Part shown: positions 37,967-47,222 of the stretch, piece by piece
How the letters are laid out: every line of letters starts with the position of its first letter
How positions within the stretch are numbered: the stretch's first letter is position 1
Assembly (NCBI RefSeq): GCF_004363215.1
Contig: NZ_SNYS01000007.1
Location: 1 to 64,000 of the forward strand
Direction of reading: 5' to 3'
Length of the DNA: 64,000 nucleotides
Source: Methanimicrococcus blatticola
GTDB lineage: Archaea > Halobacteriota > Methanosarcinia > Methanosarcinales > Methanosarcinaceae
The notes under the pieces: model-generated
Told to the model about the DNA's origin: nothing
The model's input: only the letters and a program-made list of their open reading frames with translations
Databases searched by the model: none
Made by a program: the position numbers and the translations under genes

Positions 37967-39985
37967 ATGGAAACATTCAACAAACTCGCAGAACAAAAGC
38001 CTGAAGACGGCACGTTCTTTGAGGAAAACACCACTCCAAAAACGGATGTTGAAGTTGCTGAAGGTACCGGACCCGTTACCGAAACCTCGGAAACCGGATA
38101 CGACGGCCCCGAGATAAAAGATATTCCAAATGACAACGAGAATATCGAGCTCGGATACAGCTTCAATAACACAGGAGAGATAGACGTCCCGCCGCTTTTA
38201 ATTGATCAGATTTTAGGTCAGGAACAAGCGGTTGAGATCGTTAAAAAAGCCGCCCGCCAAAGACGTCACGTGATGATGATCGGAACGCCGGGAACGGGTA
38301 AATCCCTCTTGGCAAAGGCAATGGCAGAACTGCTTCCGAAAGAAGAATTGGAAGACATTCTTGTATATCCGAATGCAGAAGACTCTAACAACCCGCGCAT
38401 CCGCAGAGTGCCGGCCGGGAAAGGACGCGAAATCGTCGCCGCCCACCGCGCCGAAGCACAGAAAAAAGCGCAGTCGAAAACAATGATTTTAATGTTTTTG
38501 ATGGTCGGTATTGTTATCTATACGATTTTTACCGGTCAGAGTATTTTAATTGCGATATTTATCTGTCTGCTTCTTTTAACAGTCGGCCGCCAGTTTATCG
38601 GCCGCGATGAAGCGCTGATTCCGAAACTCCTGGTTACCAACTACAACAAGCAGCAGGCTCCTTATGTTGACGCAACCGCAGCTCACGCAGGCGCGCTCCT
38701 CGGTGATGTCAGACACGACCCGTTCCAGTCAGGCGGCCTTGAAACACCGGCACACGACCGTGTTGAAGCCGGTGACATTCACAAAGCTCACAAAGGCGTT
38801 TTGTTTTTGGATGAAATCAATATCTTAGGCATTGAATCACAACAGAGTTTGTTGACAGCGCTTCAGGAAAAAGAATATGCAATTACCGGTCAGTCTGAAA
38901 GAAGTTCGGGCGCGCTTGTCAAAACCGAACCGGTCCCCTGTGACTTTATTATGGTGGCTGCCGGAAACATTGACGCGCTTGAAAAAATGCACCCTGCGCT
39001 TCGTTCCAGAATCAAAGGCTACGGTTATGAAGTTTATATGCGCGAATCCATCCCGGATACGCCCGAAAACCGCGACAAATTCATTCGCTTCGTGGCACAG
39101 GAAGTCATGCGTGACGGACACATTCCGCAGTTTGACGAAGATGCTGTGAAAGAAATAATTCGTGAAGCGAAACGCCGTTCCGGACGCAAAGGACAATTGA
39201 CGCTGAAGTTGAGAGACTTAGGCGGCTTAGTCCGTGTGGCCGGCGACCTTGCGCGTGCGGATAATGCGCCGTTTACGACAGCTGAGCACGTGCTGCGCGC
39301 CAAAAAGATTTCACGCTCCATTGAACAGCAATTAGCTGACCGCTACCTTGAAAACAAAAAGGATTATGAATCCTTCTTCAAAGAAGGCGGCGAAATCGGT
39401 CGTGTCAATGGTTTAGCCGTTATCGGCGGTGACTCAGGCATTGTTCTTCCGATCATTTCGGAAGTCACGCCTTCGATGTCAGGTGCTCAAGGCAACATCA
39501 TTGCAACAGGTCAATTGAAAACAATTGCGCGTGAAGCGGTGAAAAACGTTTCCGCCGTGATTAAGAAAGTGACCGGCAAAGAAATTGAAGCAATCGACAT
39601 TCACATTCAGTTTGTCGGCACCTATGAAGGTGTTGAAGGGGACAGCGCATCCGTTTCAATTGCAACAGCCGTTCTTTCCGCGTATGAAAAGATTCCGGTT
39701 AATCAGACAATTGCTATGACAGGGTCACTCTCCGTTCGCGGTGATGTGCTTCCGGTCGGCGGCGTGACGTACAAAATTGAAGCGGCTGCACAAGCAGGCA
39801 TCAAGAAAGTCATCATTCCAAAAGCCAACGAATCTGATGTCATGATCGAAGATGCCTACAAGGATATCATTGAGATCGTACCGGTTTCAAACATTACGGA
39901 AGTCGTCGAACACGCGCTTATTGACGGCCCGAGAAAAACTGAATTTCTTAAAAAATTGGAAGCGGCTTTAAAACCCGCTGAGTAA
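37967..39985 (+). CDS. lonB: archaeal Lon protease (LonB), membrane-anchored
   Basis: ATP-dependent membrane protease for cytoplasmic protein quality control. Walker A GTPGTGKS is at 106-113. Two transmembrane helices (MILMFLMVGIVIYTIFTG, ILIAIFICLLLLTVG) interrupt the AAA+ domain before Walker B (GVLFLDEIN). The C-terminal protease domain has the catalytic serine in EGDSASVSIA and the lysine in GVTYKIEAA. The ATG at 37967 is preferred over a GTG at 37958. 672 residues is the normal LonB length; the acidic N-terminal 60 residues look disordered. Confidence 0.96.
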   Translation: METFNKLAEQKPEDGTFFEENTTPKTDVEVAEGTGPVTETSETGYDGPEIKDIPNDNENIELGYSFNNTGEIDVPPLLIDQILGQEQAVEIVKKAARQRRHVMMIGTPGTGKSLLAKAMAELLPKEELEDILVYPNAEDSNNPRIRRVPAGKGREIVAAHRAEAQKKAQSKTMILMFLMVGIVIYTIFTGQSILIAIFICLLLLTVGRQFIGRDEALIPKLLVTNYNKQQAPYVDATAAHAGALLGDVRHDPFQSGGLETPAHDRVEAGDIHKAHKGVLFLDEINILGIESQQSLLTALQEKEYAITGQSERSSGALVKTEPVPCDFIMVAAGNIDALEKMHPALRSRIKGYGYEVYMRESIPDTPENRDKFIRFVAQEVMRDGHIPQFDEDAVKEIIREAKRRSGRKGQLTLKLRDLGGLVRVAGDLARADNAPFTTAEHVLRAKKISRSIEQQLADRYLENKKDYESFFKEGGEIGRVNGLAVIGGDSGIVLPIISEVTPSMSGAQGNIIATGQLKTIAREAVKNVSAVIKKVTGKEIEAIDIHIQFVGTYEGVEGDSASVSIATAVLSAYEKIPVNQTIAMTGSLSVRGDVLPVGGVTYKIEAAAQAGIKKVIIPKANESDVMIEDAYKDIIEIVPVSNITEVVEHALIDGPRKTEFLKKLEAALKPAE

Positions 39986-39998
39986 ATGAAAAAATAAT

Positions 39999-40027
39999 GT
40001 AAAAAGTCGGAACATTCCGGCTTTTAC
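39999..40027 (+). terminator. hairpin terminator after lonB
   Basis: GTAAAAAGTCGG pairs with CCGGCTTTTAC (one mismatch) around a 6-base loop. A T-rich tract follows. Confidence 0.65.
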
Positions 40028-40394
40028 CTCTTTTATTTTACTTTTTATTACCGGATCTTACAAGAAAACAGCGGAGCTTTCCGATGCATAATTTATCAAA
40101 AATGGAACTATAGAATATAAGTAATTCTAAAAAAGAGAGTTTTTCTTTATAACTGTTGCGGCAAGTTTAAATAGTATGAACTGGCTTATACACAGTATAA
40201 TTCATTTGCGGATTGCAATTGATTATTGCCGCTTCGATTTTTAAATCTCAATGATTAACTCATAAGCGATTTAAGGATTTAAAGGTTATGTTATCGAACA
40301 CGCTCGACAAATTAAGCGATTTGTAAACGGTTCGAAAACAAAAAAACACATACGGATTAACAAACATCGAAATGATGACGTATTTTGAGGATTT

Positions 40395-40646
40395 ATGAAA
40401 CGACTCGGAACTGTATCGCATTTGCACGGGAAATCCTGTTTTGTTGTCAAATATGACACGCCTGACGGAACACCGCTGAATAAGATGATGAATTTGCAAG
40501 TGATTGATAAAAGTGTCCGCCCTGTCGGGAAAGTCGTGACGGTCTTCGGATCGGAAAAGCAGCCGTATTTTTTGGTGCGTATTTTTAGGGAATTGGATAC
40601 CGCGCAGGCAAAAAAATTGGTCAAAGAAAAAGTCTACGTTAAATAA
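40395..40646 (+). CDS. gar1: Gar1-like H/ACA RNP protein
   Basis: Archaeal Gar1 joins Cbf5, Nop10 and L7Ae in pseudouridylation particles. The 83-residue protein has the small beta-barrel pattern RLGTVSHLHGKSCFVVK and IDKSVRPVGKVVTVFGSEKQPYFLVRI. It lies 78 bases upstream of tfb on the same strand, a pairing common in euryarchaeota and supporting the call. Confidence 0.88.
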   Translation: MKRLGTVSHLHGKSCFVVKYDTPDGTPLNKMMNLQVIDKSVRPVGKVVTVFGSEKQPYFLVRIFRELDTAQAKKLVKEKVYVK

Positions 40647-40724
40647 TCCCTGCGAAATGACCTCAAAAAGCAATGATTAAAAACAATTCGCCTCAAAACG
40701 GAAAATAAAAAATAAGTGATGATA

Positions 40725-41732
40725 ATGGTAGAAATAGAAAGGGTTCGATATTCTGAAACGGTCAACCGAGATAAAATTAAAGAGATGATTCGCGCCAAAA
40801 AGGAGAAGGAGACACCTAAAGAAACGGAAGTCTACTCCTGTCCGGAATGCGGCAGTCAAAATCTCGTTCACGATTATGAGCGCGCGGAACTTGTCTGCGG
40901 CGACTGCGGTCTTGTTGTTGACGCCGACTTCGTTGACGAAGGTCCGGAATGGCGTGCATTCGACCACGACCAGCGTATGAAACGCTCCCGTGTCGGTGCT
41001 CCGATGACATACACCATCCACGACAAAGGTTTGTCCACGATGATTGACTGGAGAAACCGTGACTCATACGGTAAATCCATCTCTTCCAAAAACAGAGCGC
41101 AATTATACCGCCTCAGAAAATGGCAGAGACGTATTCGTGTCAGCAACGCAACGGAAAGAAACCTTGCGTTCGCGCTTTCCGAATTGGACCGTATGGCCTC
41201 CGCATTGGGTCTTCCGAGAACTGTTCGTGAAACAGCGTCTGTCATTTACAGAAAAGCGGTCGACAAAAACCTCATCCGCGGACGCAGCATTGAAGGTGTT
41301 GCCGCTGCAGCTCTTTATGCAGCCTGCCGCCAGTGCGGTGTTCCGAGAACGCTTGATGAAGTCGAAGAAGTGTCAAGAGTCAGCAGAAAAGAAATCGGCA
41401 GAACATACCGTTTCATTTCAAGAGAACTCTCACTCAAACTCATGCCGACTTCTCCGATTGACTACGTCCCGAGATTCTGCTCCGGCTTGAATTTGAAAGG
41501 TGAAGTTCAGTCCAAAAGTGTTGAAATCTTAAGACAGGCTTCCGAGAAAGAATTAACAAGCGGTCGCGGCCCGACGGGTGTTGCTGCAGCAGCCATTTAC
41601 ATTGCATCTATTCTCTGCGGTGAACGCAGAACGCAAAGAGAAGTGGCCGATGTTGCCGGCGTGACCGAAGTGACGATTCGAAACCGTTACAAGGAACTCG
41701 CTGAAGAATTAGATATTGAAATTATTCTCTGA
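40725..41732 (+). CDS. tfb: transcription initiation factor B (TFB)
   Basis: Archaeal TFIIB homologue recruiting RNA polymerase to TBP-bound promoters. The zinc ribbon is [26 protein letters not shown], followed by the B-reader/linker segment [21 protein letters not shown]. Two cyclin-like repeats start near [21 protein letters not shown] and [15 protein letters not shown], each ending in a [15 protein letters not shown] helix. The ATG at 40725 after GTGAT is preferred; GTG 40716 and ATG 40719 are in frame. About 335 residues, normal. Confidence 0.97.
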   Translation: MVEIERVRYSETVNRDKIKEMIRAKKEKETPKETEVYSCPECGSQNLVHDYERAELVCGDCGLVVDADFVDEGPEWRAFDHDQRMKRSRVGAPMTYTIHDKGLSTMIDWRNRDSYGKSISSKNRAQLYRLRKWQRRIRVSNATERNLAFALSELDRMASALGLPRTVRETASVIYRKAVDKNLIRGRSIEGVAAAALYAACRQCGVPRTLDEVEEVSRVSRKEIGRTYRFISRELSLKLMPTSPIDYVPRFCSGLNLKGEVQSKSVEILRQASEKELTSGRGPTGVAAAAIYIASILCGERRTQREVADVAGVTEVTIRNRYKELAEELDIEIIL

Positions 41733-41791
41733 TGAGGATAAATTTTCATTTTTTTCATTACTTAATTTTTTATTTATTTTTTTAAAAAAAG

Positions 41792-41820
41792 TGAATGAAT
41801 TTGAAAACCAAATTCATTCA
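41792..41820. terminator. bidirectional hairpin terminator between tfb and cotH
   Basis: TGAATGAATTTG (41792-41803) and CAAATTCATTCA (41809-41820) form a perfect 12-bp stem, flanked by A/T tracts on both sides and placed between convergent genes. Confidence 0.75.
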
Positions 41821-41849
41821 ACCTTTACTTTTTTGATTTAGCTTCAAAT

Positions 41850-43712
41850 TCAAGCAGGAGCTGCGCCTGTGCCGGTCGGCGGCACTGACAAATCGTCTGC
41901 TGCTTGCGGTGTGGTTACTTGGGTCGGCCAATTGCCGCCTTGCATACGTCCGCCACCACCCGGCATGCCGCCACCCATACCGCCGCCCATGCCGCCTAAA
42001 GCACTCATATTCAATGCGGAAGCATCAATCAGTGCGTCAGGATTTGCTGTTTGGTCTTCACTTGTTGACGGAACGGTACCGTCCAATTGTCCCTGGATGC
42101 TTTCCGCGCGAAGCTCGCCGAAAACACGCATCTCTTCAACCGCTGTCACATATTCGTCATAAGTGAAGAAAGCTGTTTGATCGTTTTTCACGTGTTCGCC
42201 GATTAGATCATCCAGTTCCGTGATTTTGTTATCATAATAACCGCTGTTGAAATACTCATCAACGATTTCCTGAAGATATTCATGATACAAGTCCATGTAT
42301 TCATCTTCCGCAAGCAAGACACCGATGAGCGGGCGGTCTTCCATGCTGACCCCGGAAACAGGCGTGTCAATCGGGAAGTTGACTGTTGAAGACGCGGTCC
42401 CGCTTTGGAATGCGCCGAATGCCAAATTATAGTCCCACGGCAGGATTGTAATTTGCCCGTCCTTTTCATACAGATAGTAATTGTGCTTCAAACCACTGAC
42501 ATAACTGTCCAGATTCACGACAACTGTATTCACCGCAAAATAACGAAGCGTGTGATCAACATCGACATAAGTTTCCAATTCTTCGCCGGCATTCAAATAT
42601 TTCAAAGCGGTGATGACGCGATTGAAATCCGAATTTTTAGCATTTTTGAAAACGGCGTTCTCAAAGATTTGACTGTAGCTGGAAATGTTGTCGTCGGTAT
42701 AAACCAAATCTGCGCCGCCGCCGGTTCCCATGCCGCCGAAATTCTGACGCGTATTACCGGCTTCCGCCATTGCGGCTGCAATCGCTGCCCGGTCTTCTTC
42801 CGTGAATGTGCCGTCTTCTTGAGTTTCAAATGTTGTGCCGTTCACGGTAATCGTTTGATTATCGGCCGATGTCGCCAAGGTTATCGATGCCGTTGGCATC
42901 GCTTGATTGCCTTGAATCGGTATCATCTGTCCGTTCCGGTTCGATATTTCACCGAAGTCACCGTCGAAGTCGCCGTCTTCGGGACGAGTGATACCCATAC
43001 CGCCGCCGAAGTTGCCGCCGCCTTCCGGTCGATTGCCGCCCACATTGCCGCCGCCCATGCCCATTGTTTCAGGCTTGTAGAGCTGACCGAAGTCACTGCC
43101 GTAGACACGCATTGCAAAGTCTTCTTCCATGACTTCAATTGCCAGATAAAGACCCCAAGGCTCGCCGTTCATCGTGATGTCCGCGAAATTGAACAGCGGG
43201 GAGGCGACGCCCATGTAAGTCATCATGTCATAAGCCAAATATTCCTTCATGTAAGACGGGTCCTGATACATATTGTTGATAACGAATTCTTCCAAACCGA
43301 AGAAAGTTTGACCGTCAATGTAAGTGTCCGCCTTCAATTTGAAACTGTATCTGTCCGAATCACTGCTTGCGACTTGCGATAAACTGGTCATTCCTTTGGT
43401 TCGAATGCCGACGGAGTAGAAGGTTTCACCGTTTATGGTCACATTCGCCATGTAAAACTCTTCCGTCAACGGATTTTCCAATAACGCCATCCAGTTTTCC
43501 TCTGACATATCAATGCTGATTGACGTAATCATGCTCTGATTGAAGATCTTGTCTTCGTAATCGGGATGAGCGCTTGCCGATTGAATGCCGAGAAGACTCG
43601 GATTGTACATCAGAATACAGACAAGAAGAACGGCGAAAACGACAAAGACTGCCGTCACGATGTTGAGATATTTGCTGTCAATGAAACCGCCTTTCTTATC
43701 TGACGCGCTCAT
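41850..43712 (-). CDS. CotH-like kinase, membrane-anchored (copy 1)
   Basis: CotH proteins are atypical kinases known from Bacillus spore coats. This 620-residue protein has one N-terminal transmembrane helix (about 15-37), then an extracellular CotH domain with YSVGIRTKGMTSLSQ, RYSFKLKAD, FFGLEEFVINNMYQDPSYMKEYLAYDMM and the metal/ATP motif ILPWDYNLAFGAF near 425. A Gly/Met-rich insert (MGMGGGNVGGNRPEGGGNFGG) and a C-terminal GGMGGGMGGGMPGGGG tail are absent from its paralogue. Its ATG overlaps the DUF4956 stop by four bases, so both are co-translated. The phosphate acceptor is unknown. Confidence 0.88.
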   Translation of the reverse strand: MSASDKKGGFIDSKYLNIVTAVFVVFAVLLVCILMYNPSLLGIQSASAHPDYEDKIFNQSMITSISIDMSEENWMALLENPLTEEFYMANVTINGETFYSVGIRTKGMTSLSQVASSDSDRYSFKLKADTYIDGQTFFGLEEFVINNMYQDPSYMKEYLAYDMMTYMGVASPLFNFADITMNGEPWGLYLAIEVMEEDFAMRVYGSDFGQLYKPETMGMGGGNVGGNRPEGGGNFGGGMGITRPEDGDFDGDFGEISNRNGQMIPIQGNQAMPTASITLATSADNQTITVNGTTFETQEDGTFTEEDRAAIAAAMAEAGNTRQNFGGMGTGGGADLVYTDDNISSYSQIFENAVFKNAKNSDFNRVITALKYLNAGEELETYVDVDHTLRYFAVNTVVVNLDSYVSGLKHNYYLYEKDGQITILPWDYNLAFGAFQSGTASSTVNFPIDTPVSGVSMEDRPLIGVLLAEDEYMDLYHEYLQEIVDEYFNSGYYDNKITELDDLIGEHVKNDQTAFFTYDEYVTAVEEMRVFGELRAESIQGQLDGTVPSTSEDQTANPDALIDASALNMSALGGMGGGMGGGMPGGGGRMQGGNWPTQVTTPQAADDLSVPPTGTGAAPA

Positions 43713-44389
43713 GTCACGTATTCTCCGTTGTAGCTGACTAAAACCGCGCTCTTCACGCCGGAAGTTTCAGAAATCTTATTCAAAAACTTGCTTTCGGAAT
43801 CCGGCAGACGAACTTCAATCGTTAATTCGGTACCGACACCGGAAAGTGTCTTGGAACGAAGAACATGCTTCTTAACGGAAGATTTAATGATGTCCATGAC
43901 AGCGGTTTCGGCTTTGTCACCGTCGAAATCAACGACAAGAATATACGGCTGGTCAGTCGGCTTGCGAACAGAGAAGATCATCAAAATAATACCGATAAAA
44001 ACGGAGCCGAAAACAGCAAGCGGAATGAGACCGGCACCGGTGACGATACCTGCTGAAATTGCCCAGAACAAATAAGCGATGTCCATCGGCTCCTTCACGG
44101 CCGAGCGGAAACGAACAATTGACAACGCGCCGACCATACCCAGTGACAGAATGATGTTGGAACTGATTGCGATAATAATCATTGTCGTGACGACAGCCAT
44201 CGCAATAAGGGAAACACCGAATCCGGACGAATACATCACGCCGCTGAACGTTTTCTTATAAACGTAATAAATGAAAAGACCGATAATGAAAGATAAAATC
44301 ATGGCAATTGCCATATCTGTCAATGAAAAATTTGTAATATTGTCAACAATGCTTGAAGACAATATGTCATTAAATGTTAAAGTAGCCAT
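43709..44389 (-). CDS. DUF4956 membrane protein (copy 1)
   Basis: A 226-residue protein with four or so membrane helices (about 28-150) and a cytosolic C-terminal domain (YILVVDFDGDKAETAVMDIIKSSVKKHVL, TIEVRLPDSESKFLNKI). The middle GMVGALSIVRFRSAVKEPMDIAYLFWAISAGIVTGAG recalls MgtC-type proteins. DUF4956 genes are repeatedly found with CotH and VTC-domain genes. Its stop overlaps the cotH start. It is about 75-80 percent identical by eye to the copy at 48.9-49.6 kb. Confidence 0.85.
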   Translation of the reverse strand: MATLTFNDILSSSIVDNITNFSLTDMAIAMILSFIIGLFIYYVYKKTFSGVMYSSGFGVSLIAMAVVTTMIIIAISSNIILSLGMVGALSIVRFRSAVKEPMDIAYLFWAISAGIVTGAGLIPLAVFGSVFIGIILMIFSVRKPTDQPYILVVDFDGDKAETAVMDIIKSSVKKHVLRSKTLSGVGTELTIEVRLPDSESKFLNKISETSGVKSAVLVSYNGEYVT

Positions 44390-44628
44390 ATTTTGTTTAC
44401 TCCTAAAATAAAGGATTCGCCGTTACATTCGCTGTCGGGCGAATATTAAAGGCGGGTCCCGTTTCAAACCGATATTAATTTTTTTAAATCATTTTTAAAA
44501 TTTTATTTTTTTAATTTTGTTTCTTAAATTTCAGTTTTTTTAATTCTGCTTTTTAATTCTGCTTTTTAATTCTGTTTTTTAATTTTGTATTTTAATTTCT
44601 GTTTTTAATGGATATATTATACAAGATA
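44390..44628. repeat. spacer with T-rich 14-bp repeats
   Basis: Spacer between the DUF4956 and small membrane genes. It carries several copies of TTTTTAATTCTGCT-like units (44534-44608). No gene. Confidence 0.6.
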
Positions 44629-45060
44629 TCAAACGAGAAAGATTTCCGGGTTTTTAGCCAGTACAATATGCCCGATTAAAGTAACAAAAGCGATAATTGT
44701 TGATATTTGATGAACCGGAAGCCAATGCTTGGATTTGTTCATTTTCTTTCTCAGATAAAAACTGCCGACCGCAATCAAACAAGATGCCATGCAGACGATT
44801 CCAAGGACAAAAGGCAACCAACCGACTGTTTCAATGCTGTAAATTGAAAGAACGCCGTGAATGAGTGCCAAAGCAATCATGGCAAAGCCGATCGGCAAAT
44901 GAATTTTCATGAAAAACTTATCAAATGTCTTTAAAGCCGAAACGCCTGTTTTTGAAAGTCTTTTACTGATGAATTTCAGCACAACCAAAAGGAACAGCAG
45001 AAGCGCAATTTTGGAAATAACATGATCCAATAAAATGACGGAAGATAAATCAATTGACAT
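44629..45060 (-). CDS. small histidine-bearing four-helix membrane protein
   Basis: A 143-residue protein with four hydrophobic helices. Histidines lie in or beside helices 2-4 (KIHLPIGFAMIALALIHGVLS, HWLPVHQISTIIAFVTLIGHIVLA), in a spacing reminiscent of b-type cytochrome or ferric-reductase-like proteins. Heme binding is only a suggestion. It begins 9 bases after the VTC gene and belongs to copy 1 of the CotH module; copy 2 lacks it. Confidence 0.6.
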   Translation of the reverse strand: MSIDLSSVILLDHVISKIALLLFLLVVLKFISKRLSKTGVSALKTFDKFFMKIHLPIGFAMIALALIHGVLSIYSIETVGWLPFVLGIVCMASCLIAVGSFYLRKKMNKSKHWLPVHQISTIIAFVTLIGHIVLAKNPEIFLV

Positions 45061-45069
45061 TTTTCTCCC

Positions 45070-45756
45070 TCATCCGAACATACGCGCGACGGCGTATTTT
45101 GAAAAAGCCGTATTCTTTCTGTTTTGAACGCGAACAGAATTGCGGATCAATTCCGGCAGATATTCATCGTATTTGACCTCCATGATGATGATGTTCGTTC
45201 CATGTGTCCGAACCGTTGGAAGGTCAGCGTTGAACATGTCTTTTGCATGAACGCCGGTCGTAATCTGAGAATCAAGCGTGATGCGGGTATTTCCCGGCTT
45301 GTAAATGAACGGTTCGCGAATATAGTCGACAACCGTTTTCGGCCGAAGTAATTCAAATTTCATTTTTGCATAAAGCTCGACCAAAAGAGCGTGTTCGGAT
45401 TCTTTCATCCAAGCGGTATCGCCTGCAATCAAGCGTTTGCACTGATCTTGTGTGACAGGCGCATCCATTTTGTTGCAGTATCCGTTGATTTTTGTTTTCT
45501 TTTCCAATCGAATGAAAGAAGAATCATCATTATACATACGGATTCTGAACTTTTCGCGATTATTGACACCATCCACTTTTTCGCGAAGAACGCGATCGTT
45601 AGGGGTTTCAAAATATAAACTGCGGATTTTGTAAGTTCCGTCTTCATTGACATGCAAATCACGCTCGGCAAAAGCAGATAAACGACTCTTAATTGTCAAA
45701 TAATCTGCCATGTTGATGTAGTATTTGAGTTCATGCCTGAATTGTAAGTTCTCCAT
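45070..45756 (-). CDS. VTC-domain (polyphosphate polymerase-like) protein, copy 1
   Basis: A 228-residue VTC domain of the triphosphate tunnel metalloenzyme superfamily, which in yeast Vtc4 polymerises polyphosphate from ATP. The basic and acidic tunnel strands are recognisable: RHELKYYIN near 6-14, NNREKFRIRMY, FIRLEKKTKINGYCNK, VVDYIREPFIY, TRITLDSQI and IIIMEVKYDEYLPELI. No SPX or membrane domain is attached. It starts the copy 1 operon, with a TATA-like element about 80 bases upstream. Confidence 0.88.
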   Translation of the reverse strand: MENLQFRHELKYYINMADYLTIKSRLSAFAERDLHVNEDGTYKIRSLYFETPNDRVLREKVDGVNNREKFRIRMYNDDSSFIRLEKKTKINGYCNKMDAPVTQDQCKRLIAGDTAWMKESEHALLVELYAKMKFELLRPKTVVDYIREPFIYKPGNTRITLDSQITTGVHAKDMFNADLPTVRTHGTNIIIMEVKYDEYLPELIRNSVRVQNRKNTAFSKYAVARMFG

Positions 45757-45831
45757 ATATCGTTTTCTCCGTTTTAAAGGGGGTTATTGTAAACCTGTTT
45801 TTGATTATAGGTTTACATTGAAGAAGTAATA

Positions 45832-45842
45832 ACGGATATATA
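45832..45842 (-). promoter_or_regulatory. TATA box upstream of VTC copy 1
   Basis: The minus-strand TTTTATATATC is a good TATA element, about 80 bases before the VTC ATG. Confidence 0.4.
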
Positions 45843-45959
45843 AAATTGGCGGCAATAGGGAATCAAATAAAAAAGAATGGGAAAGAAGCCGACATTTAAT
45901 GAAAAACTTCGTATTTCTGAAAAACGGATTTAATCGATACATCAGATTTTATAATTAAA

Positions 45960-46530
45960 TAAAACCCGAACGCCCCTTAAAATATGAAATTTAATCGGCT
46001 TTATTGTTAATGGTTAAATCGGCGTTCGGTTTACATAAATTCAAAAAAAGGATGTATGTTTTTAAAGAATTAATAATTGAAAAACAACTCAACCACCGCT
46101 AATTTGTATTTCGCCCGAAGCAAAGCGGAGGGTGAAATGCAAATTTGCGGATTTATCCCTCGCCGATACAGCAAAAACAAAGAAGAGTTTTTCAATATTA
46201 TACAGTTTATTAATGCAGCGCGTCTCATTTTCTCGTGCCACCATTTCTTTTGAGTTTGCCGTCAGCATCTGTGTCTGCTTTGCTGCGTTCATCTGCTTTG
46301 CTGCGTTCACTTTCTTTGTATCACATCCGTTCGCTTGCGCGAACGGTCTTGCTGCCGGCCGGCTACGTTGTCGCCGACTGCTTGGAAATCGGCAATACCG
46401 CCGTGCGCGAGCCGCATCATTTTCTCAAAATATTAAAATTGAGGCGAATGTTCTTCAAAATATTACAACCGAAGCGAATATTTCTCAAAATATTAAATCG
46501 AAACGGATCGTTATTAAAAAATAAATAAAA
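45960..46530 (+). repeat. H3 hairpin plus composite repeat element, copy B
   Basis: First an H3-type hairpin (CGAACGCC/GGCGTTCG, about 45968-46030). Then the composite element: the long hairpin 46096-46150 (CCGCTAATTT/AAATTTGCGG), GATACAGCAAAA, a short degenerate CTGCTTTGCTGC array near 46270-46310, CACATC, and the palindrome CGTTCGCTTGCGCGAACG at 46328-46345. AAAATATTA-type repeats follow. No gene is supported. Confidence 0.75.
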
Positions 46531-46535
46531 AAAGG

Positions 46536-47222
46536 TCAGCCGAACATTCGGGCGACCGCGTATTTTGAAAAGGCTGTATTTTTGCGGTTTGGAACCTGAA
46601 CGGAAGTTTGAACAATTGCCGGGAGGAAATTGTCATATTTTACTTCCAAAATAATGACATTGGTACCGTGCATTCGAACAGTCGGAACTTTCGGGTTAAA
46701 CATATCTTTGGTATGAATGCCGGTTTTGATTTGAGAATCAAGCGTCACGCGGACATTTCCCGGTTTGTAGATGAACGGTTCGCGAACGTAATCAACAACC
46801 GTTTTCGGCCGAAGCTGTTCGTATTTCATTTTGACGTACAATTCCGTTAAAAGCGCTCTTTCGGAGTGTTTCATCCATGAAATGTCGCCTCCCAAAAGTT
46901 TTTCACATTCATCGCGCGTCACCGCAGCGTCAATTTTGTTTGCAAAGCCGTTTACTTTCGTTTTCTTTTCCAGACGAATGTAAGAATCGTCATCATTGTA
47001 CATACGAATGCGGAATTTTTCACGATTGTTGACACCGTTGATTTTTTCGGACAAAATTCGATCTGTCGGAGTTTCAAAATACAAACTGCGGATTTTATAA
47101 GTGCCGCTTTCGTTGACATTTTTGTCTTTATCGGCAAAAGCGGACAAACGGTTTTTGATTGTCAGATAATCGGCAACGTTGATGTAATACTTCAACTCAT
47201 GCCTGAATTTCAGATCCTGCAT
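46536..47222 (-). CDS. VTC-domain (polyphosphate polymerase-like) protein, copy 2
   Basis: Paralogue of the VTC protein at 45.1-45.8 kb, also 228 residues and alike over the whole length: RHELKYYINVADYLTIKNRLSAF, NNREKFRIRMYNDDDSYIRLEKKTK, VVDYVREPFIY, VTLDSQI, ILEVKYDNFLP, KYAVARMFG. Here it is the last gene of its operon; its ATG shares a base with the cotH stop. Activity inferred from the family. Confidence 0.88.
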   Translation of the reverse strand: MQDLKFRHELKYYINVADYLTIKNRLSAFADKDKNVNESGTYKIRSLYFETPTDRILSEKINGVNNREKFRIRMYNDDDSYIRLEKKTKVNGFANKIDAAVTRDECEKLLGGDISWMKHSERALLTELYVKMKYEQLRPKTVVDYVREPFIYKPGNVRVTLDSQIKTGIHTKDMFNPKVPTVRMHGTNVIILEVKYDNFLPAIVQTSVQVPNRKNTAFSKYAVARMFG

